Below, piece after piece: positions 26,329 to 35,440 of a stretch of 64,000 nucleotides of DNA; position 1 is the stretch's first letter; every line of letters begins with the position of its first letter. Position numbers and translations under genes: made by a program. Origin of the DNA: DASTPP01 sp035762175 (GTDB lineage Bacteria; Myxococcota_A; Polyangia; Polyangiales; Polyangiaceae). Location: the NCBI GenBank assembly GCA_035762175.1, contig DASTPP010000238.1, forward strand, positions 15,012 through 79,011, given 5' to 3'. The notes beneath the pieces are model-generated. The model had not been told where the DNA came from and made no database searches. It saw nothing but the letters and a program-made list of their open reading frames with translations.

Positions 26329-27366
26329 ATGCGCGTCGGGGTGGTTGGCACCAACTGGGGTTTGATGCACGTGGGCGCCTTCCGGGGCGCGGGGGCGGAG
26401 GTGGTCGGGCTCTGCGGCCACGACCTGGCGCGCACGCGCGAGGCGGCGCGGCGCGAGGGCATCGCGCTCGCGACGACGGACGTGGGCGAGCTCGCCGCGG
26501 CGGCCGACGTCGTGGTCGTGGCGGGGCCCGACGGGCTGCACTGCGAGCACGCGCTGCGGGCGCTCGGCGCGGGCGCCCACGTGCTCTGCGAGAAGCCGAT
26601 CGCGCGCACCCGCGACGAGGCCGAGGCGGTCGCGCGCGAGGCCGAGGCGCGCGCGCCGGGGCAGGCCTTCGGGCTGAGCTTCGCGCTGCGCATGCTGCCG
26701 CCGCTCGGCCGCCTGCGCGCCTGGCTCGAGGGCCGGCCGCCGGTGAGGAGCGTGCAGGCGCAGCTGCGCAGCGGCTTCGTGCGGCCCGAGCCCGCGGCCG
26801 AGGGGGCGCCCCTGATGGGCGCCTCGGGCGACTTCGGCGGCGCCTCGCACCTCGTCGACGCGGCGCTCTGGCTCGCGGGCGACGAGCCCGCGTGGGTGCA
26901 GGCCTCGCTCACCGGCCGGCCCGCGCACGACGTCGGCCTGCTCGTCGGCACCGCGCGCGGGGCGCGGCTGCACCTCTCGCACGTCGCGGCCGCGCGCCCC
27001 TCGAACCACTGCGCCTGGGGCCTCGCCGGCGAGGGCTGGGAGGCGCGCTTCTCGGCCGGCTACGAGCCCGCGCTCGGCGGCTGGGTCGTCGGCCCGGTCG
27101 AGGCCTTCGTGGCGAACGAGCGCGGCGAGCTCGGCTGGCACGAGATCGCGCCCGCGCTCGGGCCTTCGCCCGGCGCGCGCGAGCCCTGGGCCGAGGCGCA
27201 CGTCGGGGTCGCGCGCGCCTTCCTGGCCCGCGCGCGCGGCGAGGCCTCGGCGCCGCTCGCCACCGCCCGCGACGGCCTGCTCGTGCAGCGCGTCTTCGAC
27301 GCCGCGATGCGCTCGGAGCTCTCGGGCCGCCGCGTGCGCCTCGACGAGGCCGAGGCGGGCGGCTGA
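26329..27366 (+). CDS. Gfo/Idh/MocA family oxidoreductase
   Basis: A 345-residue NAD(P)-dependent oxidoreductase. The Rossmann start VGVVGTNWGLMHVGAF and the family signature HVLCEKPIARTRDEAE are clear. The C-terminal alpha/beta domain begins near residue 120 (SFALRMLPPLGR), and GASHLVDAALWLAG supplies the usual catalytic-site histidine. Substrates in the family are sugars, inositols or biliverdin; this one cannot be specified. ATG 26329 lies 138 bases from the divergent M14 peptidase start. Its stop lies in a 41-bp tandem repeat shared with the convergent aminotransferase. Confidence 0.92.
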   Translation: MRVGVVGTNWGLMHVGAFRGAGAEVVGLCGHDLARTREAARREGIALATTDVGELAAAADVVVVAGPDGLHCEHALRALGAGAHVLCEKPIARTRDEAEAVAREAEARAPGQAFGLSFALRMLPPLGRLRAWLEGRPPVRSVQAQLRSGFVRPEPAAEGAPLMGASGDFGGASHLVDAALWLAGDEPAWVQASLTGRPAHDVGLLVGTARGARLHLSHVAAARPSNHCAWGLAGEGWEARFSAGYEPALGGWVVGPVEAFVANERGELGWHEIAPALGPSPGAREPWAEAHVGVARAFLARARGEASAPLATARDGLLVQRVFDAAMRSELSGRRVRLDEAEAGG

Positions 27367-27423
27367 GCGGAGGCGGGGCGGCTCAGGCGCCGCCGGCGGG
27401 CGGCTGAGCCGAGGCGGGGCGGC

Positions 27424-27443
<20 letters not shown>
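27354..27443. repeat. 41-bp tandem duplication over two stop codons
   Basis: Two copies (27354-27394, 27395-27435) plus a partial third. Each unit contains GGCGGGCGGCTGAG and GGCGGCTCAGGCGCCGCCGG. The first holds the oxidoreductase TGA and the second the aminotransferase stop (TCA on plus). A recent duplication at the junction of convergent genes. Confidence 0.85.
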
Positions 27444-28725
<1,282 letters not shown>

Positions 28726-29333
28726 GGGCACCCCTATTATCGACAAGGCCGCGCGCGCGCATTGGGTTTCGTGCGCCGGGGCGGGGCAGGGGGGTGAGGC
28801 CCGCGCCGTGCGCCCGTCCGTCGCCCTGAACTTCGGCCCGCCCTCGGAGGCCGACCGCCAGCCCTGGCAGCGCGCCTGGGCCCGGGCCCTCGAGGGGCGC
28901 CTGCCCGAGGGGGCGCGGCGACCACCGGCCGCGCCCTCTTCGAGGCCGACACCAACGTCGCCATGCTCGCCGCGCACCTGACGCACGACGGCTGGCCGCC
29001 CCGCCTCGCCGCGCACCTGACGCACGACGGCTGACCGCCCCGCACTTGCCGCGCTCGCGCGCGACCCCGCGCGCGGCCCCTTCGCTTCGCTGCTCGCGGG
29101 GGCGTTGCGCCGCGCGCCCGCCCCTCGGCGCGGGCGATGGCCTCGGAGCTCGCGCGCCTCGCGCCCGCCCTCGCCGCCCTGCCCTGGCCGCTCGCGCCCT
29201 GCGAGCAAGCAGCCTTAGGTTCGGCCGCAGGGCGTGCTACACTCACCCTCACGGGGCCCGGCGTGCGCACGGCCGGGCCCCCCGCCTTCGGCCTTCCCCT
29301 TCGCGTGCGCCCTTGTTTTGACCGGGTGACGCC
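28726..29333. other. Intergenic region with a decayed frame and a 39-bp tandem repeat
   Basis: No gene I can support. A plus-strand frame reads a fair peptide (VRPSVALNFGPPSEADRQPW, then after a frameshift TTGRALFEADTNVAMLAAHL) and may be a relic. A perfect-but-one 39-bp tandem repeat lies at 28966-29004 and 29005-29043 (13 codons, LAAHLTHDGWPPR). The last 150 bases should hold the promoter of the protease at 29334. Confidence 0.45.
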
Positions 29334-30584
29334 ATGGCCCTTTCTTGCAAACCCTTCACGACGACGGGCGCGCTCGTCGCCGCCCTCACCGCCCTCGCCG
29401 CCCTCGCGCCCGCCTGCGCGCCCGAGGGCTCGGGGCCCGGCGAGGGGGGGCGGGCGGCGGGCGTGCCCGCCAAGTTCCAGTCGTTCGAAGAGTTTCGCGC
29501 GTCGGTGTACCGCGAGCCCTGGGAGGGCGGCGCCTACATCGTCGAGGGCGACCTGCCCATCTTCGGCGACGACGAGCTGCGCGCCTACTACGAGGGCCTG
29601 CGCTTCGGCGCGGGCGCCCTGGTGCTCGGCACGAGGGACGGCGGCGACGTCATCTGGGGCGAGAACGAACGCCTCAACCTCAGTTACTGCATCGACCGCA
29701 CCTTCACCTCGGACGAAAGAGACACCATCGCCAATGATTTGGCCACCGCGGCCGCCCGCTGGCAGGCCGTCGCCGACGTGCACTTCGTCTACAAAGACGA
29801 CCAGGACGACAGCTGCGACCGCGGCAACAACAACGTCACGTTCAACGTGACGAAGGTGCAGACCAACGAGAGGTACTTCGCCCGGGCGTTCTTCCCGAGC
29901 GACGGGCGCGACCGCCGCCAGCTGAACGTCGACCAGCTCGCCTTCGAGCCCTTTCGCGCCTCGAGCGTCGACGACGTGATGACGCACGAGCTCGGGCACA
30001 TCCTCGGGTTTCGCCACGAGCACGGGCGCGCCGAGGCGACGCGCCAAAACCCCGAGGCCTGCTCCGAGAACATCGAGGGCTGGCACGCCTTCACGCCCTA
30101 CGACGCGCGCTCGGTCATGGCGTACCCCGAGTGCGGCGGCTTCGACCAGGGCCAGTTCAAAATCTCGCCGTCCGACGAGCTCGGCGCCGCCGCGATCTAC
30201 GGCGCCCCGGGGCGGGCCCAGCCGCCGGGCCCCACGCCGGTCGCCTACCGCTACGAGCTCGTCGGGCTCTCCGACAAGGACTTCAGCCCGCTGAACAATG
30301 CCTTCACCGCGCGCGGCGGCACGAACTTCGTCGCGGTGCTGCGGGGCGCGTCGGGCAACGTCCAGCCGAACCTCTTCGTCAACCGCGGCTCGGAGGCCCA
30401 GCCCGGCCTGGCCGAGTGCGAGCCGCAGATCGAAAACGACTCGCCCGAGACCTGCCGCATCCGGCTGCCCGACGGCCCCGACGTCGAGATCCGCGTCAGC
30501 TACCAGGCCGCCAACGGCTCCGTCGATGCCCCGGCCGCCCTCAGCCTCACGGTCGTGTACGTCCCCGGCCTGAGCGGCGGCTGA
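29334..30584 (+). CDS. Matrixin-like (M10/M12-type) zinc metalloprotease, lipoprotein
   Basis: A 416-residue exported metzincin protease. The signal peptide ends in LAALAPAC (lipobox). The zinc site HELGHILGFRHEH (HExxHxxGxxH) is near residue 218, and the Met-turn SVMAYP follows about 40 residues later, so the enzyme should be active. The prodomain-like part before it contains ENERLNLSYCIDRTF. Its single cysteine could act as a cysteine switch (inference). A C-terminal beta-domain from about residue 300 (YRYELVGLSDKDF...) probably binds substrate. ATG 29334. Fits extracellular protein digestion by a myxobacterium. Confidence 0.92.
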   Translation: MALSCKPFTTTGALVAALTALAALAPACAPEGSGPGEGGRAAGVPAKFQSFEEFRASVYREPWEGGAYIVEGDLPIFGDDELRAYYEGLRFGAGALVLGTRDGGDVIWGENERLNLSYCIDRTFTSDERDTIANDLATAAARWQAVADVHFVYKDDQDDSCDRGNNNVTFNVTKVQTNERYFARAFFPSDGRDRRQLNVDQLAFEPFRASSVDDVMTHELGHILGFRHEHGRAEATRQNPEACSENIEGWHAFTPYDARSVMAYPECGGFDQGQFKISPSDELGAAAIYGAPGRAQPPGPTPVAYRYELVGLSDKDFSPLNNAFTARGGTNFVAVLRGASGNVQPNLFVNRGSEAQPGLAECEPQIENDSPETCRIRLPDGPDVEIRVSYQAANGSVDAPAALSLTVVYVPGLSGG

Positions 30585-30617
30585 GGGCGGCCGCCGGCCG
30601 CGGGGCGCCGGGCCCGC

Positions 30618-32111
30618 TCAGCCCGCGGGCCCGAGGACGTCGTCGGCCGCGCGCCCGGCCTCGGCCCCCGCGGCCCCGGCCCCCCGCCCGAGGAGCGAGT
30701 CGGCGGCGCGCAGCCCGCTCGCGATCGCGTCGGGGATGCCGACGCCCCGCAGGCCGTTGCCCGCGAGCCTCAGCCAGGGGTGCCGCGCGGCGCGCGCCTC
30801 GATGGTGCGGGCGCGGTCGACGTGCCCGACGTAGTAGTGGGGCATGGCCCGCGCGTAGCGCCGCACCTGGGCGAAGTCGGGCGCGAGGCGGGCGCCGAGC
30901 AGCGCCTTGAGCTCGCCGAGCGCGCTCGCGACCAGCTCGGCGTCGCCCGCGCGGTCGAGCGGCGGGCTCGCGGGGCCGCCGAGGAATACGCGCACGAGCT
31001 CGCGGCCCCGGGGCGCGCGGCCGGGCCACTTGCGGCTGGCGAAGGTCGCCGCGATCGAGGCGCGCGCCTCGGCCGCGGGCACGACGAAGCCGTAGCCCTG
31101 CAGGGGGCGGGCGAAGGCCTCGGCGGCGAAGCCGAAGGTGACCGTGGCGGCCGAGCCGTGCGCGAGCGCGCCGAGCAGGTCGGCGAGCGTCGCGTCGACC
31201 GGGGCGAGCAGATCGCGCTGCGCCCAGGCCGGCAGCGCCAGCACGACGGCGTCGGCCTCGTAACGGCCGGCGTCGGTGACGACCGCCGCCCGCCCCTCGC
31301 CCCGCGGCTCGACCGCGAGCGCCCGCTCGCCCAGGCGCAGGGCCCCCGGGGGCAGCGCCGCCGCGAGCGCGTCGGTGAGCACCCCCATGCCGCGGTCGAA
31401 GCTGGCGAAGAGCCCGTAGCGCGCGCCCCGGGCGGCCTCGGCGCCGCCGGCCGAGAGCGCCCGCCGCCGCAGCCCGAGGATGACGCTGCGCGAGCGCTGC
31501 TCTTCGTCGAGAAAGCGCGGCACCGTCGCGCGCATGCTCAGCCGCTCGGGGTCGGCGTTGTAGATGCCGCCGGCGAGCGGCTGCGCGAGCGCGGCGAGCA
31601 TCTCGTCGCCGAAGCGCCGGCGCACGAACGAGGCGAGGCTCTCGTCGTCGCGCGCCGGGCCCCGGGGCAGGACGAGGTCGAGCGCCGCGCGCGCCTTGCC
31701 CCGCAGCGAGAGCACGCGCGTGGTCAAGAGCGGGCGCAGGCGCGAGGGCGCCACGAGCGAAAACCCGGGCGGGATCGGCCGGAGCGCGCCCCGGCGCACG
31801 ACCCACGCCCCCTGCCGGCTCGGCAGCGTGCGCACCAGGCGGCCGCCCACGCCGAGCGCCTCGGCGAGCTCGACGGCGGCGACCTTCTCGCTCAGAAAGC
31901 CGTCGGCCCCGTGCTCGACGAGGAAGCCGTCGCGCGCGTCGGTGCCGACGAGCCCGCCGGCCCGCGCCGAGGCCTCGAGCACGACCACCTCGGCCGGCGG
32001 CTCGCCGCCGGGGCGCGGGCGCGCGAGCGCCCAGGCGGCCGAGAGGCCCGAGAGCCCGGCGCCGACCACGACGACCCGGCGGGGGGCGGCGCCCGCGGCG
32101 GCCGCGCTCAT
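30618..32111 (-). CDS. hemG: Protoporphyrinogen oxidase (HemY-type flavoprotein)
   Basis: A 497-residue FAD enzyme that oxidises protoporphyrinogen IX to protoporphyrin IX with oxygen, the penultimate haem step. The FAD-binding Rossmann motif VVVVGAGLSGLSAAWALA is at the N-terminus. The substrate region RFGDEMLAALAQPLAGGIYN is typical of the HemY/PPOX type, and the C-terminal FAD segment is LRLAGNGLRGVGIPDAIASG. It overlaps the end of hemE by 4 bases (ATGA), so the two are co-translated. ATG 32111. The symbol follows TIGR-style usage; hemY is also used for this oxygen-dependent type. Confidence 0.93.
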   Translation of the reverse strand: MSAAAAGAAPRRVVVVGAGLSGLSAAWALARPRPGGEPPAEVVVLEASARAGGLVGTDARDGFLVEHGADGFLSEKVAAVELAEALGVGGRLVRTLPSRQGAWVVRRGALRPIPPGFSLVAPSRLRPLLTTRVLSLRGKARAALDLVLPRGPARDDESLASFVRRRFGDEMLAALAQPLAGGIYNADPERLSMRATVPRFLDEEQRSRSVILGLRRRALSAGGAEAARGARYGLFASFDRGMGVLTDALAAALPPGALRLGERALAVEPRGEGRAAVVTDAGRYEADAVVLALPAWAQRDLLAPVDATLADLLGALAHGSAATVTFGFAAEAFARPLQGYGFVVPAAEARASIAATFASRKWPGRAPRGRELVRVFLGGPASPPLDRAGDAELVASALGELKALLGARLAPDFAQVRRYARAMPHYYVGHVDRARTIEARAARHPWLRLAGNGLRGVGIPDAIASGLRAADSLLGRGAGAAGAEAGRAADDVLGPAG

Positions 32112-33163
32112 CGGGCCGAGTACTCGTGCACCTCGTCGACGAGCGCGCGCACGTGGTCGACCGGCGTGTGCGGCAGGATGCCGTGGCCGAGGTTGAAGAT
32201 GTAGCCGGGCCGCCCCCGCATCTGGTCGACGAGCGCGCGGGCGCGCCGCTTGATCTCGGCGACGGGCCCGAAGAGCGTCACCGGGTCGAGGTTGCCCTGC
32301 ACCGCCACGACGCTCGCCGGCATCTGCCGCGCCGCCTCGCCGAGGTCGACCCGCCAGTCGACGCCGATGACCGGCGCCCCGCACGCGGCCACCTCGCCGA
32401 GGTAGGCCCCGGTGCCCGTGCCGAAGCTGACGACCGGCACGCCCGGCCTCACCCCCGCCACGATCGCCTTCATGTGCGGCAAGACGTGCTCGCGGTAGTC
32501 TTCGGGGCCGAGCGCGCCCGCCCAGCTGTCGAAGAGCTGCACCGCCTGCGCCCCCGCCTCGACCTGGGCGTTCAGGTAGCGCACCGTGGCGCGCGCGAGC
32601 TTCTCCATCAGCGCGCGGAAGGCGCCCGGGTCTTTGTAGAGCAGGGTCTTGGTGAGCACGTAGTTCTTCGAGCCGCCGCCCTCGATGAGGTACGAGGCGA
32701 GCGTGAAGGGCGCCCCCGCGAAGCCGATGAGCGGCACCTTCGGCAGCTCGGCGCGCACCTTGCGAATCGCCTCGAGCACGTAGCCGAGCGTCGCGCCGAC
32801 GTCGACGTCGGCCACGAGCGCGTCGATGCCCGCCGCGTCGCGCACCGGCTTCAAGATCTGCGGCCCGTCGCCCTCCTTGTTGAAGGCGATGGGCGCGCCC
32901 ATCGGCTCGAGCAGGAGCAAGATGTCGGCGAAGATGATGCCCGCGTCGACCCCGAGCTGGCGCACCGCGAACACCGTCACCTCGGCGGCGAGGTCGGGCG
33001 TGCGGCACAGCTCGAGGAAGCTGACGCGCTCGCGGATGGCGCGGTACTCGGCCTGGTAGCGGCCCGCCTGGCGCATCAGCCAGACCGGCACGAAGGGCGG
33101 GGCCTCGCCCCGGCAGGCCTTCAAGAAGGGCGCGTCCGAAACGTCGTCGTGCGTGGGGTTCAC
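32108..33163 (-). CDS. hemE: Uroporphyrinogen decarboxylase
   Basis: A 351-residue enzyme that removes four carboxyl groups from uroporphyrinogen III to give coproporphyrinogen III. Signature motifs are PVWLMRQAGRYQAEYR at the N-terminus (catalytic Arg residues) and AGIIFADILLLLEPMG. Later come IGFAGAPFTLASYLIEGGGS, QLFDSWAGAL and FNLGHGILPHTPVDHV. The length is standard. GTG 33163 is used because it yields the usual short N-terminus (MNPTHDD). First gene of the hemE-hemG operon and divergent from hemH, so the three late haem genes may share a control region at 33164-33284. Confidence 0.96.
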   Translation of the reverse strand: MNPTHDDVSDAPFLKACRGEAPPFVPVWLMRQAGRYQAEYRAIRERVSFLELCRTPDLAAEVTVFAVRQLGVDAGIIFADILLLLEPMGAPIAFNKEGDGPQILKPVRDAAGIDALVADVDVGATLGYVLEAIRKVRAELPKVPLIGFAGAPFTLASYLIEGGGSKNYVLTKTLLYKDPGAFRALMEKLARATVRYLNAQVEAGAQAVQLFDSWAGALGPEDYREHVLPHMKAIVAGVRPGVPVVSFGTGTGAYLGEVAACGAPVIGVDWRVDLGEAARQMPASVVAVQGNLDPVTLFGPVAEIKRRARALVDQMRGRPGYIFNLGHGILPHTPVDHVRALVDEVHEYSAR

Positions 33164-33284
33164 GGGCGCTAGCCTGGCGAGAGCCGCGCGGGGCGTCAAC
33201 GCGCCTTCGCGCCCCCCGGCCGGGCGGGCGCCGTTTCGGGCCCCTTGGCGAGCGGTCGGCCCGCGTGCACCATCGAACGCCCCC

Positions 33285-34205
33285 ATGAGCCCCCCCTCCG
33301 GCGTCCTGCTCTCGGCCCACGGCACCGTCACCGATCCCGACGACATCCCTGCATTTTTGCAGAACATCCGGCGGGGCCGCCCCACCCCCCAGGCCATCGT
33401 CGACGAGGTGCGGCACCGCTTCCATGCCATCGGCGGCTCGCCCCTGCTCGCCACGACGCGGGGCGTGGCCGAGGCGCTCGCGTCGCGGCTCGGCGCGCCC
33501 GTCTTCGTCGGCATGCGGCTCTGGCACCCCTACATCGCCGAGGCCCTCGACGAGGCCGAGCGCCGGGGCGTCCGGCGCCTGCTCTCGCTGCCGCTCGCGC
33601 CGCAGAGCACCCACGTCTACAACGACGCGGTGCGCGAGGCCCTCGCCGCCCGCCGCGCCGAGGGCCGCCCCGTGCCCGAGCTCGTCGAGGCGCCGCCCTG
33701 GGGGCTCGAGCCGCTCTTGGTCGGCGCCTTCGCCGAGGCCGTCGGCGAGGCGCTCGCCCGCTTCGAGCCGGGCGAGCGCGGGCGCGTCGGGCTCGCGCTC
33801 TCGGCCCACAGCCTGCCCAAGCGCGTCATCGACGCGGGCGACCCCTACGAGCGGCAGTTCCGAGAGATGGCCGACGCCGTCGCCGCGCGCGTCGGCCACC
33901 CGGGGCCGACCCTCGTCGCCTTCCAGAGCCAGGGCATGGACGGCGGCGAGTGGCTCGGCCCCGACCTGCCCCGCGCCTTCGCCGAGCTGCGCGCCCGGGG
34001 CGCCGAGCACGTCGTCGTCGCCGCCATCGGCTTTCTGTCGGACCACGTCGAGACCCTCTACGACCTCGACGTCGACGCGCCCCGGCTCGCCCGCGAGGCG
34101 GGCTTCGGCCGCTTCGAGCGCGCCCCGAGCCTGAACCTGCGCCCCGCCTTCCTCGACGCCCTCGAGGCCGTCGCGCGCCGCGGGCTCGGCCTCGGCCCGG
34201 CATGA
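33285..34205 (+). CDS. hemH: Ferrochelatase
   Basis: A 306-residue enzyme that inserts Fe(II) into protoporphyrin IX, the last haem step. The N-terminal GVLLSAHGTVTDPDDIPAFL, the signature LALSAHSLPKRVIDAGDPYE (metal-binding His) and GFLSDHVETLYDLDVDA (catalytic Glu/His) are all present, and the length is standard. ATG 33285 follows a GC-rich leader. It is divergent from hemE with 121 bases between starts, so all three enzymes from uroporphyrinogen to haem, except the HemF/HemN step, lie here. Confidence 0.95.
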   Translation: MSPPSGVLLSAHGTVTDPDDIPAFLQNIRRGRPTPQAIVDEVRHRFHAIGGSPLLATTRGVAEALASRLGAPVFVGMRLWHPYIAEALDEAERRGVRRLLSLPLAPQSTHVYNDAVREALAARRAEGRPVPELVEAPPWGLEPLLVGAFAEAVGEALARFEPGERGRVGLALSAHSLPKRVIDAGDPYERQFREMADAVAARVGHPGPTLVAFQSQGMDGGEWLGPDLPRAFAELRARGAEHVVVAAIGFLSDHVETLYDLDVDAPRLAREAGFGRFERAPSLNLRPAFLDALEAVARRGLGLGPA

Positions 34206-34308
34206 GGGGCGGCCGCCCGGGCCCCCGCCCCGCGACGATCGGGCGGGCCCCGGGGGGCCGCCGGCGAGGGCGTATCGCGCGGGGGGCGTCTGTGCTAGAA
34301 CGCGCGCC

Positions 34309-34851
34309 ATGACGCTTTGGAGCAAGAGCCTCCTGCCCTTCGCCCTGGCGGCGCTCGCGTGGGGTGCCTCGGGCTGTGACGACCGCGAGCCGCTCGAGGT
34401 CGCCAACCAGGTCGACTACGACCGCTTCTCGGGCCGCTGGTACGAGATCGCGCGCCTGCCCCGCGCCACGCAGAAAGACTGCTACGGCACGACCTCGTTC
34501 TACGAGCGCAGCGGCGCCGACTCGCTGCGCATCACGCACGAGTGCGCGCTGGGCAAGTTCGACGGGCCCTACCACGGCGTCGAGACCTCGGCGACGATGC
34601 CCGATGCCGCCGAGCCCGCGAAGCTCTCGGTCAAGATCAACATCTACCGCGGCGACTACTGGGTGCTCGAGGTCGGCGAGGGCTACGAGTACGCCGTCGT
34701 CGGCCACCCCTCGCGCGACTACTTGTGGATCTTGAGCCGCACCCCGCAGCTCCCCGACGACGTGCTGCAGGGCATCTTGAGCCGCACGAAGGCGAAGAAG
34801 TTCGACGTCGACCGGCTCGAGTACACGCCCCAGCGGGCCGCCCTGCCGTGA
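34309..34851 (+). CDS. Lipocalin family lipoprotein (Blc-like)
   Basis: A 180-residue bacterial lipocalin. The signal peptide ends in the lipobox GASGC. The lipocalin signature YDRFSGRWYEIARLPR follows near residue 35, with later strands NIYRGDYWVLEV and EYAVVGHPSRDYLWILSRTP typical of Blc/apoD-type proteins that carry fatty acids or lysophospholipids at the outer membrane. The C-terminal helix and FDVDRLEYTPQ complete the domain. Its stop overlaps the start of the next gene by 4 bases (GTGA), so the two are coupled. Confidence 0.93.
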   Translation: MTLWSKSLLPFALAALAWGASGCDDREPLEVANQVDYDRFSGRWYEIARLPRATQKDCYGTTSFYERSGADSLRITHECALGKFDGPYHGVETSATMPDAAEPAKLSVKINIYRGDYWVLEVGEGYEYAVVGHPSRDYLWILSRTPQLPDDVLQGILSRTKAKKFDVDRLEYTPQRAALP

Positions 34852-35327
34852 GCCGGCGCGGGGCCCTCGTCGGGCTCGCGCTCGGGCTCGCCGCCGCCCC
34901 CCGCCCCTCGGCCGCCTCGCCCGCCTACTCGACCCTGCTCGCCCAGCGGGTCGGGGCCGCGACCGAGCCGGCCTGCGGCGTCTGCCACGGGGCCGACCCG
35001 GCCGTCGACCCCCTGACCATGACGCCCTTCGGCCAGGCCCTGCGCGATCGGGGCTTCACCGACAGCTCGAACCTCGTCGCCGCCTTCGACCAGATGGCCG
35101 CCGAGAAGGTCGACAGCGACGGCGACAAGGCGCTCGACACCGACGAGCTCGGCTGGGGCGGCGACCCCAACGGCTACGACGGCGTGCGCGGCGAGCCGAC
35201 GCCCGAGGTGCGCCAGGGCTTCTGCGGCGTCGGGCCCGGCCCGGGCGCGAGGGCGCCGGCGGGCGTGGCCCTCGCGGCGCTCTTCGGGCTCGCCGCGATC
35301 GGGCGCCGGCGGCCGAAGAAGGGCTGA
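34848..35327 (+). CDS. Exported single-haem-motif protein with MYXO-CTERM-like tail
   Basis: A 159-residue protein starting at GTG 34848 inside the lipocalin stop. The signal peptide ends near PSAASPAYS. A single CxxCH (ACGVCHG) could bind one c-type haem. Next comes a calcium-binding-like DSDGDKALDTDELGWGGDPNG, as in thrombospondin type 3 or dockerin loops. The C-terminus has a Cys, a Gly/Pro spacer, a hydrophobic helix (VALAALFGLAAIG) and RRRPKK, the layout of MYXO-CTERM sorting signals. It is therefore probably surface-anchored. The lack of another haem ligand motif leaves electron transfer uncertain. The stop lies in a tandem repeat. Confidence 0.82.
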   Translation: MSRRGALVGLALGLAAAPRPSAASPAYSTLLAQRVGAATEPACGVCHGADPAVDPLTMTPFGQALRDRGFTDSSNLVAAFDQMAAEKVDSDGDKALDTDELGWGGDPNGYDGVRGEPTPEVRQGFCGVGPGPGARAPAGVALAALFGLAAIGRRRPKKG

Positions 35328-35440
35328 CCGGCGCCCCCTGCGCCAGCGCGCGCCCTCCGGGCTGACCGGCGCCCCCCGCGCTTCAGCGCGCTCCGGGCTG
35401 ACCGGCGCCCCCCGCGCTTCAGCGCGCGCCCTCAGGGCTG
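35321..35440. repeat. Three tandem copies of a GGGCTGACCGGCGCCCC unit
   Basis: Copies start at 35321, 35359 and 35395 (spacing 38 and 36), and a partial fourth runs to 35437. The first contains the TGA of the haem-motif gene; the last merges with the stop (TCA) of the S1-domain gene. Units contain CTTCAGCGCG and can fold. Again a duplication at the ends of convergent genes. Confidence 0.8.
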